Part shown: piece by piece, positions 24,212 through 33,182 of the stretch
Layout of the letters: the number at the start of each line of letters is the position of its first letter
How positions within the stretch are numbered: the first letter of the stretch is position 1
Source of the DNA: an uncultured Roseburia sp.
Lineage (GTDB): Bacteria; Bacillota; Clostridia; Lachnospirales; Lachnospiraceae
DNA: 50,900 nt
Direction: 5' to 3'
NCBI GenBank assembly: GCA_945787015.1
Contig: CALZGM010000024.1
Span: 1-50,900 of the forward strand
Notes under the pieces: model-generated
Database searches by the model: none
What the model was told of the DNA's origin: nothing
What the model saw: the letters and a program-made list of their open reading frames with translations, nothing else
Translations under genes and position numbers: made by a program

Positions 24212-26401
24212 ATGAAAATTATTAAAAGAAGTGGTAGTGAAGTTTCTTTTGATATCAAAAAGATTGAAGCGGCGATTCGTGCAGCAAACGATAGTGTTAT
24301 TGATTATGAAAAACTGAGTGATGAGCAGATTCAGGAAATCCTTAATAATGTTGAGAACGCATGTGGAAATATGAAGCGTTCCCCTAGCGTGGAAGAGATT
24401 CAGGATATGGTAGAGAACCAGATTATGAATCAGAGAGCGTTTACGGTAGCACGTAACTACATTACATATCGTTATAAGAGAGCATTGGTTCGTAAATCAA
24501 ATTCTACAGATGAACAGATTTTAAGTTTGCTTGAATGTAATAACGAAGAAGTAAAACAGGAGAATTCCAATAAAAATCCAACGGTTAACAGCGTACAGCG
24601 TGACTACATGGCCGGTGAAGTAAGCAAAGATATTACAAAGAGATTTTTGCTGGATGAGGATATTGTAGAAGCACATGAGAAGGGATTAATTCATTTCCAT
24701 GATGCAGATTATTTTGCACAGCACATGCACAACTGCTGTCTGGTAAACTTAGAGGATATGCTTCAGAATGGAACTGTCATCAGTGAAACAATGATTGATC
24801 CTCCAAAGAGCTTTTCTACAGCCTGCAATATTGCAACACAGGCTATTGCACAGATTGCCAGCTCACAGTATGGCGGACAGAGTATTTCCTTATCTCATCT
24901 GGCGCCGTTTGTAGATGTCAGCCGTCAGAAATTCCGTAATCAGGTTCGTGAAGAATTAGAAGCGGCAGGTTTTGAGGCAGATGAGGAAAAAATTAATAAG
25001 ATTGCTGAACTGCGTGTAAAAGAAGAAATTAACCGCGGTGTTCAGATGATTCAGTATCAGGTCATTACACTTATGACAACAAACGGTCAGGCACCGTTTA
25101 TTACGGTATTCATGTATTTGGATGAAGTACCGGAAGGCCAGTTACGGGATGACCTTGCAGCGATTATTGAAGAGATGCTGCATCAGCGTATTTTAGGTGT
25201 GAAGAACGAAAATGGTGTTTATATTACACCTGCCTTCCCAAAACTGATTTATGTATTAGAGGAAGATAATATCAGAGAGGACAGCAAATACTGGGAACTC
25301 ACCAAGTTAGCAGCTGCCTGCACCGCTAAGAGAATGGTACCTGATTATATCTCTGAAAAAATTATGAAGAAATTAAAGGATGGAAACTGCTATACCTGTA
25401 TGGGATGCCGTTCCTTCCTGACTGTAGACAGAACAAAAGAAAATTATGCGAAAGCTAAAAATTATGTTCCGGGTAAGAAATATTACGGAAGATTCAATCA
25501 GGGCGTCGTTACCTTAAATCTTGTAGATGTAGCTTGCTCATCAGGAAAAGATATGGACAAATTCTGGGAGATTATGGATGAACGTCTCGAACTTTGCTAT
25601 CGTGCACTTATGGCTCGTCATAACCGATTGAAAGGCACGCCGTCTGACGTGGCACCGATTCTCTGGCAGAATGGAGCATTGGCACGTCTGGAGAAGGGCG
25701 AGAAAATTGATAAGCTGTTATATGATGGTTATTCAACGATTTCTCTTGGTTATGCCGGACTTTGCGAATGTGTAAGATACATGAAGGGCGTTTCTCATAC
25801 AGATCCGGAAGGCACACCATTTGCTTTAGAAGTAATGCGCTACTTAAATGCAGCCTGTGCAAAATGGAAAGCAAAACATAACGTTGATTTCAGTTTATAT
25901 GGAACACCTTTAGAGTCCACTACTTATAAATTTGCAAAATGCTTACAGAAACGTTTTGGTATCATTGAAGGTGTAACTGATAAGAACTATATTACAAACA
26001 GCTATCATGTACATGTAACAGAGGAAATCAATGCATTTGATAAATTGAAATTCGAATCACAGTTCCAGGAACTTTCACCGGGAGGTGCTATCAGCTACGT
26101 TGAAGTTCCAAATATGCAGAATAATCTGGATGCTGTCCTTTCTGTTATGCAGTATATCTATGATAACATTATGTATGCAGAGCTTAACACAAAGAGTGAT
26201 TATTGCCAGGAATGCGGTTACAACGGAGAAATCCAGATTGTAAACGATGAACATGGCAAGCTTGTCTGGGAATGTCCAAACTGTGGTAACAGGGATCAGA
26301 CACGCATGAGCGTTGCAAGAAGAACCTGTGGTTATATCGGTACACAGTACTGGAACCAGGGCAGAACACAGGAAATTAAAGAACGAGTTCTACACTTATA
26401 G
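24212..26401 (+). CDS. nrdD: Anaerobic ribonucleoside-triphosphate reductase
   Basis: A 729-residue class III glycyl-radical ribonucleotide reductase that makes dNTPs without oxygen. An N-terminal ATP-cone (about 1-95, beginning MKIIKRSGSEVSFDI) gives allosteric control. The barrel follows with FHDADYFAQHMHNCCLVNLE and the CYTCMGCRSFL segment. The C-terminus carries a four-Cys zinc site (CQECGY ... CPNCGN) and the radical loop RTCGYIG with the predicted glycyl radical at Gly707. AGGAG at 24201-24205 supports ATG 24212 over the in-frame ATG at 24182. Its activase NrdG is encoded about 19 kb away at 45539, not next to it. Confidence 0.97.
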   Translation: MKIIKRSGSEVSFDIKKIEAAIRAANDSVIDYEKLSDEQIQEILNNVENACGNMKRSPSVEEIQDMVENQIMNQRAFTVARNYITYRYKRALVRKSNSTDEQILSLLECNNEEVKQENSNKNPTVNSVQRDYMAGEVSKDITKRFLLDEDIVEAHEKGLIHFHDADYFAQHMHNCCLVNLEDMLQNGTVISETMIDPPKSFSTACNIATQAIAQIASSQYGGQSISLSHLAPFVDVSRQKFRNQVREELEAAGFEADEEKINKIAELRVKEEINRGVQMIQYQVITLMTTNGQAPFITVFMYLDEVPEGQLRDDLAAIIEEMLHQRILGVKNENGVYITPAFPKLIYVLEEDNIREDSKYWELTKLAAACTAKRMVPDYISEKIMKKLKDGNCYTCMGCRSFLTVDRTKENYAKAKNYVPGKKYYGRFNQGVVTLNLVDVACSSGKDMDKFWEIMDERLELCYRALMARHNRLKGTPSDVAPILWQNGALARLEKGEKIDKLLYDGYSTISLGYAGLCECVRYMKGVSHTDPEGTPFALEVMRYLNAACAKWKAKHNVDFSLYGTPLESTTYKFAKCLQKRFGIIEGVTDKNYITNSYHVHVTEEINAFDKLKFESQFQELSPGGAISYVEVPNMQNNLDAVLSVMQYIYDNIMYAELNTKSDYCQECGYNGEIQIVNDEHGKLVWECPNCGNRDQTRMSVARRTCGYIGTQYWNQGRTQEIKERVLHL

Positions 26402-26424
26402 TGGATAACCCGTAGTTGTAACAG

Positions 26425-26450
26425 AAACCCTTGATGATTCAGGGGTTTTT
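26425..26450 (+). terminator. Terminator of nrdD
   Basis: A 10-bp stem AAACCCTTGA / TCAGGGGTTT (one G-U) with a TGAT loop and a T-run. Confidence 0.85.
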
Positions 26451-26457
26451 GTTCATG

Positions 26458-26492
26458 ATAATAGAAAGTTCGCAGAGCGTACTTTCTATTAT
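26458..26492. repeat. Perfect inverted repeat before the hybrid kinase gene
   Basis: ATAATAGAAAGT and ACTTTCTATTAT are perfect arms around TCGCAGAGCGT, itself with CGC/GCG. It ends 32 bases before the kinase ATG. It could be a second terminator (weak TTTT) or an operator. Confidence 0.6.
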
Positions 26493-26524
26493 TTTAGAAT
26501 TGCAATGTAGTGGGGTTTTAACAT

Positions 26525-28966
26525 ATGTTTTTTAGAAAGAGACGGGAGCAGCAGGAGCAGGCATTGCGTATCCGGGACCTTTACCGGAAAATTTTAGATG
26601 AGACGCAGACTGCTGTTGTAGCTTATGATATGAAAACCGGTGAGATTTTTTATGCAAATGAACCGCTAAAGCGTATCTATGGAGTAGAGGGAGATCTGGA
26701 GAATCTTTCCCCTGATTCCGCACTGATACGTGAACGCGGTGCAAAACATTTGGATCTTGATTACATAGCACTGAAAAACGGAGCCAGTAACGAAGCAATT
26801 GAATATCATGAATCCGGCCGCATCTATCAGGTAAAGGGAAAGATTATCGACTGGAACGGGCGGGAAGCTTATCTGGAATATTTGTTTGATATCACAGACA
26901 GTAAGCGTTTTAACGAGCAGCTGCAGTTAGAACACGAGGAGCTTCAGAGAAAGTATCAGGAAGAAATGCTTTATCGGGAGAAGTCTGTTTCGGATGATGT
27001 GATTGCATCCAGCCGTATTAACCTTTCCCACGGCTATATTGAGGAGATGCGTGTTGGAAAGAAGGATGGTTACGAGGAAAAATATCACTATGCTGCAGAT
27101 TTGATATCAAGAATTGTGGCGTTTACGAATGAGGTATGGCTGACAGAAGAACAGAACATGAATATGTCAACACCGATTATGCTGCGTCGCTATTTGCAGG
27201 GGGAACGCAGCTTTTCAGAAGAATATATGGCAGAACTGAAGGACGGCCGGCATGTATGGCTCAGAACAGAAGCGAAGCTGGTGCAGCGCCCTGAAACAGC
27301 GGAAATTATTGCATTCTGTTACAGCAGGGATATTACTCACGAAAAGGTTCTGACGGGTATTTTGGAATGTATTATGTCCTTTGATTATGATGAAATTTTT
27401 ACGGTGGATGTTACAAATGGACAGATTTCACTGGTGGCAACCGGGCGTTATGTCATGGATGAACAGGTGGAGGGCGGTTTATATGAACAGGAAGTTGACA
27501 ATCTGATTTCACGTATTCATTCCGAGGCAGATGCAAAGCGGATAGAAAACGAATTAAAAATTGAGAACATTTTGGTGAATCTGCAAAAGGACCCGGTATA
27601 TATTACAGAGGTGGCAATGCTTTCCAAAAACGGCAAGTCACGTTTGAAACAGTTGCGTTTTATTTATTTGAATGAGACGATGGGAACACTGCTTTTTACC
27701 ATTACCGATATTGATGATATGGTACAGGCGGAAAAGCAGAAGCAGGAGGAATTGGAAAATGCTCTGCAGGTGGCAGAAGAGGCAAACGATACGAAAATGC
27801 GGTTTCTTGCCAATATGAGTCATGAGATTCGAACGCCAATGAATGTAATCATTGGTCTGGCGTCAATTATTCGCGAGGAGTCTGCAAATCAGCAGAAGGT
27901 GTTGGAAAGTACAGAACGTTTAGAGGCAACCTCTAAATATCTGCTGTCTTTATTAAATGACGTTCTGGATATGTCCAGGGTGGAAAATGGAAGTGTAAGC
28001 TTAAGTAAGCAGGAGTTTTCTATGGACCAGTACTGGCAGACTGTGAATACGCTTGCAGAATCACAGTCCAAAGCGGCAGGTGTATCCTATCTGTTTGAGC
28101 AGGAGGCGGGTATACAGAAGGCCTATATAGGGGATGTTGTAAGACTGCAGCAGATTTTGATTAATTTGATTAACAATGCGATTAAGTTTACTCCTTCGGG
28201 CGGTACTGTGACGGTACGCGCGAAACAGTTGGAAACTGTGAACCGGCGGGTAAGGCTTCAAATGCAGGTAGAGGATACCGGTATTGGTATTTCGAAAGAA
28301 TTTTTGCCGAAGGTATTTCAGGCATTTACGCAGGAACATGATGCAGCGACCAGTTCTTACGGAGGAAGCGGACTTGGACTTTCCATTGCGAAAAATTTTG
28401 CAAGAATGATGGGCGGTGATATTACCGTTATCAGTGAAGAAGGAGTCGGAACGACTTTTACCGTGGAGGTATGGCTTGATTTGACAGCTGCATCAGATCA
28501 AATGGAGGACATCGAACTTCCGATGGATAAAACGGATTTCTTCCTTGGAAAGAAGATTCTGCTGGTGGAAGACCACCCGCTAAATGCCATGGTTGCAAAA
28601 CGTTTGCTTGAGAAGCAGAAAATGGAAGTATTCCATGCAGATGATGGGAAAAAGGCGCTTAATCTTTTTGAAGAGAGTGAAGAAGGTACATTTGATGCCA
28701 TTCTGATGGATGTTCGAATGCCGGTCATGGATGGAATTACAGCCACGAAAAAGATTCGTGCCTTACAGCGTGAGGATGCGAAAACCATTCCGATTATTGC
28801 TATGACAGCGAATGCGTTTGATGAGGACAAGAAGCACACCTATGAAGCCGGAATGAATGCACATCTGGCGAAACCGATTGAACCAAGAATGTTGTATGAT
28901 ACGCTTGCGCAGCAGTTACTTGGAAAGAAAAGAAATAGATATTTAGTCCAAAATTTGAATTTATAG
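26525..28966 (+). CDS. Hybrid sensor histidine kinase with PAS and receiver domains
   Basis: An 813-residue soluble kinase. PAS-like sensing domains occupy the N-terminal half (first at about 15-100, DETQTAVVAYDMKTGEIFYA). HisKA follows with His433 in FLANMSHEIRTPMN, then an ATPase with N box LINLINNAIKF, G1 EDTGIGIS and G2 GSGLGLSIAKN, and a C-terminal receiver with EDHPL, phosphoacceptor Asp729 in ILMDVRMP and the conserved Lys in LAKPIEP. No membrane helix is predicted. The start codon has no clear Shine-Dalgarno. The last residues (about NRYLVQNLNL) are read from the left end of a palindromic repeat element rather than from kinase-type sequence: TAG at the element boundary is out of frame here. 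The output partner is not evident. Confidence 0.9.
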   Translation: MFFRKRREQQEQALRIRDLYRKILDETQTAVVAYDMKTGEIFYANEPLKRIYGVEGDLENLSPDSALIRERGAKHLDLDYIALKNGASNEAIEYHESGRIYQVKGKIIDWNGREAYLEYLFDITDSKRFNEQLQLEHEELQRKYQEEMLYREKSVSDDVIASSRINLSHGYIEEMRVGKKDGYEEKYHYAADLISRIVAFTNEVWLTEEQNMNMSTPIMLRRYLQGERSFSEEYMAELKDGRHVWLRTEAKLVQRPETAEIIAFCYSRDITHEKVLTGILECIMSFDYDEIFTVDVTNGQISLVATGRYVMDEQVEGGLYEQEVDNLISRIHSEADAKRIENELKIENILVNLQKDPVYITEVAMLSKNGKSRLKQLRFIYLNETMGTLLFTITDIDDMVQAEKQKQEELENALQVAEEANDTKMRFLANMSHEIRTPMNVIIGLASIIREESANQQKVLESTERLEATSKYLLSLLNDVLDMSRVENGSVSLSKQEFSMDQYWQTVNTLAESQSKAAGVSYLFEQEAGIQKAYIGDVVRLQQILINLINNAIKFTPSGGTVTVRAKQLETVNRRVRLQMQVEDTGIGISKEFLPKVFQAFTQEHDAATSSYGGSGLGLSIAKNFARMMGGDITVISEEGVGTTFTVEVWLDLTAASDQMEDIELPMDKTDFFLGKKILLVEDHPLNAMVAKRLLEKQKMEVFHADDGKKALNLFEESEEGTFDAILMDVRMPVMDGITATKKIRALQREDAKTIPIIAMTANAFDEDKKHTYEAGMNAHLAKPIEPRMLYDTLAQQLLGKKRNRYLVQNLNL

Positions 28967-29242
28967 TTTCGTATATTGAGGAAGAGAGAAAGAGACTGAC
29001 TTTTTTCTATTCGGATGTACACATATAAGAAGTTCTATTATCCATATATATAAGTTTTCTATTGTTTACGCGCCGCATCGTGCGGAATGGACTCCGCTAC
29101 GATGCGGCGCGTAAGCTTTCGATGACTTACACATAGGAATGTTAGAGTTTCTTATACATGTATGACCGCATATAAAAATAAAGGTTCCTCTTTTTTCTTA
29201 CAAATTTATATTATGCCTAAAATAATTTACTGAACAAAATAT
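28939..29242. repeat. Large palindromic element, copy 2 (ATATTTAGT-ended, type I)
   Basis: The 304 bases run from ATATTTAGTCCA to the complement of ATATTTTGTTCA, exactly at the typA stop codon (TAG on the minus strand). The two halves are complementary along most of their length. The centre is a long perfect stem TTACGCGCCGCATCGT / ACGATGCGGCGCGTAA around the tip at 29082-29098. Fifty-six bases (29026-29081) are identical to 16097-16152 in copy 1, whereas the 17-base tip is the exact reverse complement of the tip there. The element overlaps the last 28 bases of the hybrid kinase ORF and fills the gap to typA. Confidence 0.87.
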
Positions 29243-31081
29243 CTATTTCTTCATATTCGCACGTTTTCTTAAAGTAGGATCTAAGATACGTTTTCTGATA
29301 CGGAGACTGGATGGTGTCACCTCCAGTAACTCATCTACGTCGATAAAGTCTAATGCCTGTTCCAAACTTAAAATTTTGGGCGGAACAAGGGTTAAAGCTT
29401 CATCAGCGGAAGAAGAACGGGTATTGGTTAGGTGTTTCTTTTTACATACGTTTAACTCGATATCCTCGTTTCTTGAGCAGGAACCGATTACCATACCTGC
29501 ATATACTTTCTGACCCGGTCCGATGAATAAGGTTCCGCGGTCCTGAGCAGAGAACAAACCGTAAGTAACAGATTCACCGGATTCATAAGCAATTAAGGAA
29601 CCAAGTTTCCGGTAAGAGATGTCACCACGGTAGTAGTCATAGCCGTTGAAAATCGTATTGATGATACCATTTCCTTTTGTATCCGTTAAAAATTCTCCGC
29701 GATAACCGATTAAGCCACGGGACGGAATGTTGAATTCCAAACGGGTGTAGCCGCCGGTAATCGGTTTCATATTAACCAATTCACCTTTTCTCTGGCTTAA
29801 TTTATCAATAACAGTTCCTGTAAATTCATCCGGAACATCGACATAAGCGATTTCCATAGGTTCCATTTTTTTGCCGTTTTCATCGGTATGGTATAAAACT
29901 TCTGCCTTACTTACTGCGAACTCATAACCTTCACGGCGCATGTTCTCAATTAATACAGATAAATGTAACTCACCACGTCCGGACACCTTATAGCTGTCAT
30001 GACTGTCTGTTTCCTCGACACGAAGTGACACGTCGGTGTTTAATTCGCGGAACAGACGGTCTCTTAAGTGGCGGGAGGTGACGTATTTTCCTTCCTGACC
30101 GGCTAACGGGCTGTCGTTTACAATAAAGTTCATAGAAAGGGTTGGCTCCGAAATCTTCTGGAACGGGATGGCAACCGGATTTTCTACAGAACAGATGGTA
30201 TCACCAATGTGAATATCGGAAATACCGGAGATAGCTACGATAGAACCGATACCGGCTTCCGTAACTTCTACCTTATTTAAACCGTCAAACTCGTATAACT
30301 TACTGATGCGGACTTTTTTCTGCTTGTCAGGGTCATGATGGTTTACTACCACTGCGTCCTGATTTACTTTGATAACGCCATTGTCTACTTTTCCAACACC
30401 GATACGGCCAACATATTCATTGTAGTCGATGGTGCTGATGAGTACCTGTGTCGGAGCTTCCGGATCTCCTTCCGGTGCCGGAATGTAGTCGAGGATGGTT
30501 TCAAATAATGGAACCATATTCTTGCCACCGTTTACTAAATCCAAGATTTCACGAACAGCATATCCGTCTCTTGCAGATGCAAATAAGAACGGGCAGTCTA
30601 ACTGCTCATCGGAAGCATCCAAATCCATAAATAATTCCAACACCTCGTCAACTACTTCGTTTGGACGAGCTTCCGGACGGTCAACTTTATTGACACAGAC
30701 GATAACCGGAAGGTTTAATTCCAACGCCTTCATTAATACGAATTTGGTCTGTGGCATAACGCCCTCAAAAGCGTCTACCACTAAAATGACACCATTTACC
30801 ATTTTAAGGACACGTTCTACTTCACCGCCGAAGTCTGCATGGCCCGGAGTATCAATAATGTTAATCTTTACTCCTTTATAAGTGATGGCAGTATTCTTAG
30901 CGAGAATAGTGATACCGCGTTCTCGCTCGATATCATTAGAGTCCATGACACGTTCCTGCACTTCCTGATTTTCACGGAATACGCCGCTTTGTTTTAAAAG
31001 CTCATCGACCAGAGTTGTTTTACCATGGTCAACATGAGCGATGATTGCTATGTTACGTACATCTTCACGTTTTGTTCTCAT
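29243..31081 (-). CDS. typA: Ribosome-associated GTPase TypA/BipA
   Basis: A 612-residue translational GTPase of the EF-G-like superfamily, involved in ribosome assembly and stress adaptation. G1 is AHVDHGKTT (15-23), the switch region is RERGITI, G3 is DTPGHADFGG and G4 is NKVDRPEA. Domains II, III, V and the TypA-specific C-terminal domain follow (SRGLIGYRGEFLTDTKGNG, and the C-terminal LDFIDVDELLEVTPSSLRIR). GAGG precedes ATG 31081; the in-frame ATG at 31093 has no site. The TAG stop abuts the palindromic element. Confidence 0.97.
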   Translation of the reverse strand: MRTKREDVRNIAIIAHVDHGKTTLVDELLKQSGVFRENQEVQERVMDSNDIERERGITILAKNTAITYKGVKINIIDTPGHADFGGEVERVLKMVNGVILVVDAFEGVMPQTKFVLMKALELNLPVIVCVNKVDRPEARPNEVVDEVLELFMDLDASDEQLDCPFLFASARDGYAVREILDLVNGGKNMVPLFETILDYIPAPEGDPEAPTQVLISTIDYNEYVGRIGVGKVDNGVIKVNQDAVVVNHHDPDKQKKVRISKLYEFDGLNKVEVTEAGIGSIVAISGISDIHIGDTICSVENPVAIPFQKISEPTLSMNFIVNDSPLAGQEGKYVTSRHLRDRLFRELNTDVSLRVEETDSHDSYKVSGRGELHLSVLIENMRREGYEFAVSKAEVLYHTDENGKKMEPMEIAYVDVPDEFTGTVIDKLSQRKGELVNMKPITGGYTRLEFNIPSRGLIGYRGEFLTDTKGNGIINTIFNGYDYYRGDISYRKLGSLIAYESGESVTYGLFSAQDRGTLFIGPGQKVYAGMVIGSCSRNEDIELNVCKKKHLTNTRSSSADEALTLVPPKILSLEQALDFIDVDELLEVTPSSLRIRKRILDPTLRKRANMKK

Positions 31082-31131
31082 AAATGTCCTCATTTCTTAT
31101 TAAAACAAACTTATTGTTGCTCAACTAGCCT

Positions 31132-31159
31132 ATTTTATCACATTTTCTCGATTTTACAA
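31132..31159 (-). promoter_or_regulatory. Putative promoter of typA
   Basis: On the minus strand TTGTAA (31154-31159), a 16-base spacer and TAAAAT (31132-31137), about 50 bases before the start codon. Confidence 0.5.
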
Positions 31160-31295
31160 GATACAAAGTTCGACAAAAAGCAAAATTTGGTTATCGACAC
31201 GAAGCACGAAAAAATGTTGTGCCACCCGTGGTAAAAATATACCTGTCAAACAGGTCGCCAAGGGGATGCGATAAGAGGAAGGGAGAAAAATATTC

Positions 31296-31925
31296 ATGCC
31301 AGATAAAATTTTTGAAAACAACCAGGTATCTATAGTAGGAGAAATCGTTTCTGATTTCCGATTCAGCCACGAGGTGTATGGAGAAGGCTTTTACATGGTA
31401 GATGTAGCCGTAAATCGTCTCAGCAATTTTATGGATTACATACCACTCATGATTTCCGAGAGGCTGATTGATGTCAATGCGGACTATAGAGGACAGATAA
31501 TTTATGTAACAGGTCAGTTTCGTTCGTTTAACCGCCATGAGGAAAAGAAAAACCGGCTGGTGTTGTCTGTTTTTGTAAGAGAGCTCGAATTCTTAGAGGA
31601 AACAACAGATGATGTAAAAAGCAATCAGATTTTCCTGGACGGCTACATCTGTAAGGAACCGATTTACCGCAAAACGCCGTTGGGAAGGGAAATTGCGGAT
31701 CTGTTGATTGCAGTAAACCGGTCCTATGGAAAATCCGATTATATTCCGTGCATCTGCTGGGGGAGAAATGCACGTTTTGCATCCGGATTTGAGGTTGGCG
31801 GTCATGTATTAGTATGGGGAAGAATTCAGAGCCGTGAGTATGTAAAAAAACTGTCTGATTGGGAGTCGGAAAAGAGGGTTGCTTACGAGGTTTCTGTAAG
31901 TAAAATTGAGTTTTTGGAGGATTAG
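31296..31925 (+). CDS. SSB-like protein with two OB folds
   Basis: A 209-residue protein. Residues about 8-98 (NNQVSIVGEIVSDFRFSHEV ... IIYVTGQFRSFN ... LSVFVRELEFLE) and 107-208 (NQIFLDGYICKEPIYRKTPL, GREIADLLIAVNRSYGKSDY, VLVWGRIQSREY) each have the order of strands of a single-stranded-DNA-binding OB fold. The second half matches Ssb best (the TPxGxxxxxxxxAVNR motif). There is no acidic Ssb C-terminal tail, so it is probably not the housekeeping Ssb. It is followed by the lysine riboswitch unit. A hairpin ACCTGT/ACAGGT (31231-31247) lies before it. Role in DNA metabolism is inferred. Confidence 0.75.
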   Translation: MPDKIFENNQVSIVGEIVSDFRFSHEVYGEGFYMVDVAVNRLSNFMDYIPLMISERLIDVNADYRGQIIYVTGQFRSFNRHEEKKNRLVLSVFVRELEFLEETTDDVKSNQIFLDGYICKEPIYRKTPLGREIADLLIAVNRSYGKSDYIPCICWGRNARFASGFEVGGHVLVWGRIQSREYVKKLSDWESEKRVAYEVSVSKIEFLED

Positions 31926-31927
31926 CA

Positions 31928-31956
31928 TTGACAAGGGAAAAAGTTAATGCTATGCT
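31928..31956 (+). promoter_or_regulatory. Promoter of the dapAB operon
   Basis: TTGACA (31928-31933), an exact 17-base spacer and TATGCT (31951-31956), just after the SSB-like stop and about 12 bases before the expected transcript start of the riboswitch. Confidence 0.8.
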
Positions 31957-31974
31957 TTATGAAAATAAATAGTT

Positions 31975-32203
31975 GATAGAGGTTGCGTGATTTATCAGTA
32001 GCAGGTTGGATGCCGCAGGGGCAGAAGAAGATTTGTGAAAGGGGAGAACGCCGAAAGGACACATACCTGTAACTGTGTTACTTGGGCATAAGGTGAAGAA
32101 TCTTATGACTGTCATCTTTTAGATGGGGAGCTATCGGTTTCATATTTAATGATTGTAGCTACTGGCTGTAAAAACAGCTAAAGCTGTATGTTAGAATATT
32201 TAG
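31975..32203 (+). promoter_or_regulatory. Lysine riboswitch (L box)
   Basis: The leader has the conserved lysine-aptamer blocks in order: GATAGAGGTTGCG (31975-31987) with its P1 partner CTATC (32131-32135), GTGATTTATCAGTAGC, GTGAAAGGGGAGAACGCCGA (about 32034-32053), CTTGGGCATAAGG, and GGGGAGCTATC. It controls dapA-dapB, the lysine/diaminopimelate branch, exactly the expected target. Lysine binding should favour the downstream terminator and so switch the genes off. Identification rests on primary-sequence blocks and pairing that I could see. Confidence 0.93.
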
Positions 32204-32233
32204 ACCAGCTCGTCATGAGCTGGTTATTTTTTT
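32204..32233 (+). terminator. Riboswitch-controlled terminator before dapA
   Basis: ACCAGCTC / GAGCTGGT perfect stem with loop GTCAT and a T-run interrupted only by one A, 23 bases before the dapA start codon. The upstream AGCTAAAGCTG and ACTGGCTG segments could pair with the terminator arm as an anti-terminator. Confidence 0.9.
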
Positions 32234-32255
32234 GCATTTACAAGGAGGAAACGGC

Positions 32256-33146
32256 ATGGCAATTTTTAAAGGCGCAGGTGTTGCTATTGTTACACCGATG
32301 AAGAACAACGAAGAAGTGAATTATGACAAATTAGAGGAATTGATTGAATTTCAGATTTCGGAAGGAACCGATTGCATCATTATCGCGGGAACGACCGGTG
32401 AAAGCTCTACCTTAACGATGGAGGAACATAGTAAGGTTATTAAAGCAGCGGTCGATTTTGCAAAGCATCGTGTTCCGGTTGTAGCAGGTTCCGGTTCTAA
32501 CTGCACAAGGGAAGCAATTTTCCTTTCAAAGGAAGCAGAAGAAGCAGGTGCAGACGGACTTTTAGCAGTCACACCATATTATAACAAGGCAACACAGGGC
32601 GGTTTAATCCGTTATTATTCCGAGATTGCAGCAGAAACCAAGCTCCCTATCATTATGTATAATGTTCCGGGACGTACCGGCTGCAACATTTTACCGGAGA
32701 CAGCTGCAACATTATTTAAGAATGTAGATAATATCGTTGGTATCAAGGAAGCAACCGGAAATGTAGCACAGGCCTGCAAGCTTATGAATCTGACAGACGG
32801 AAAAATTGACCTTTATTCCGGTGAAGATGCCATTGTGGTACCGTTACTTTCCATTGGTGCAAAAGGTGTGATTTCTGTCTGGTCGAATATTGCGCCGGCA
32901 AAGGTTCATGCGATGTGTCAGAGCTTTTTCGATGGAGATTTGGAAACTGCCATGAAGTTACAACTAGAAGCACAGGATTTGGTAGATGCCTTATTTAGCG
33001 AAGTAAACCCAATTCCGGTGAAGAAGGCATTAAATCTCATGGGCTATGAAGTGGGACCACTTCGTTCACCTCTTACCGAGATGACACCGGCAAATGCAGC
33101 AAAAATGGCAGATATTATGAAGGCTTATGGATTAAAGCTTGCTTAA
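32256..33146 (+). CDS. dapA: 4-hydroxy-tetrahydrodipicolinate synthase
   Basis: Condenses pyruvate with aspartate semialdehyde in lysine and diaminopimelate synthesis. A 296-residue TIM-barrel of the DapA/NAL family with GTTGESSTL near residues 45-53, the YYNKATQGG loop, the catalytic Tyr in MYNVPGRTG and the Schiff-base Lys in VGIKEATGN. AAGGAGG at 32242-32248 fixes ATG 32256; the upstream in-frame TTG at 32232 lies inside the terminator tract. It is the first gene under the lysine riboswitch. Confidence 0.97.
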   Translation: MAIFKGAGVAIVTPMKNNEEVNYDKLEELIEFQISEGTDCIIIAGTTGESSTLTMEEHSKVIKAAVDFAKHRVPVVAGSGSNCTREAIFLSKEAEEAGADGLLAVTPYYNKATQGGLIRYYSEIAAETKLPIIMYNVPGRTGCNILPETAATLFKNVDNIVGIKEATGNVAQACKLMNLTDGKIDLYSGEDAIVVPLLSIGAKGVISVWSNIAPAKVHAMCQSFFDGDLETAMKLQLEAQDLVDALFSEVNPIPVKKALNLMGYEVGPLRSPLTEMTPANAAKMADIMKAYGLKLA

Positions 33147-33182
33147 AAATTGCGACAGACTAAGATACAAGGAGTAACAAAT

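Noticed and set aside
32190-32204. AATATTTAGACCA near the riboswitch as another palindromic-element end
   Set aside because: It resembles ATATTTAGTnCA by chance; it belongs to the riboswitch expression platform and has no paired arm or stop codon beside it.
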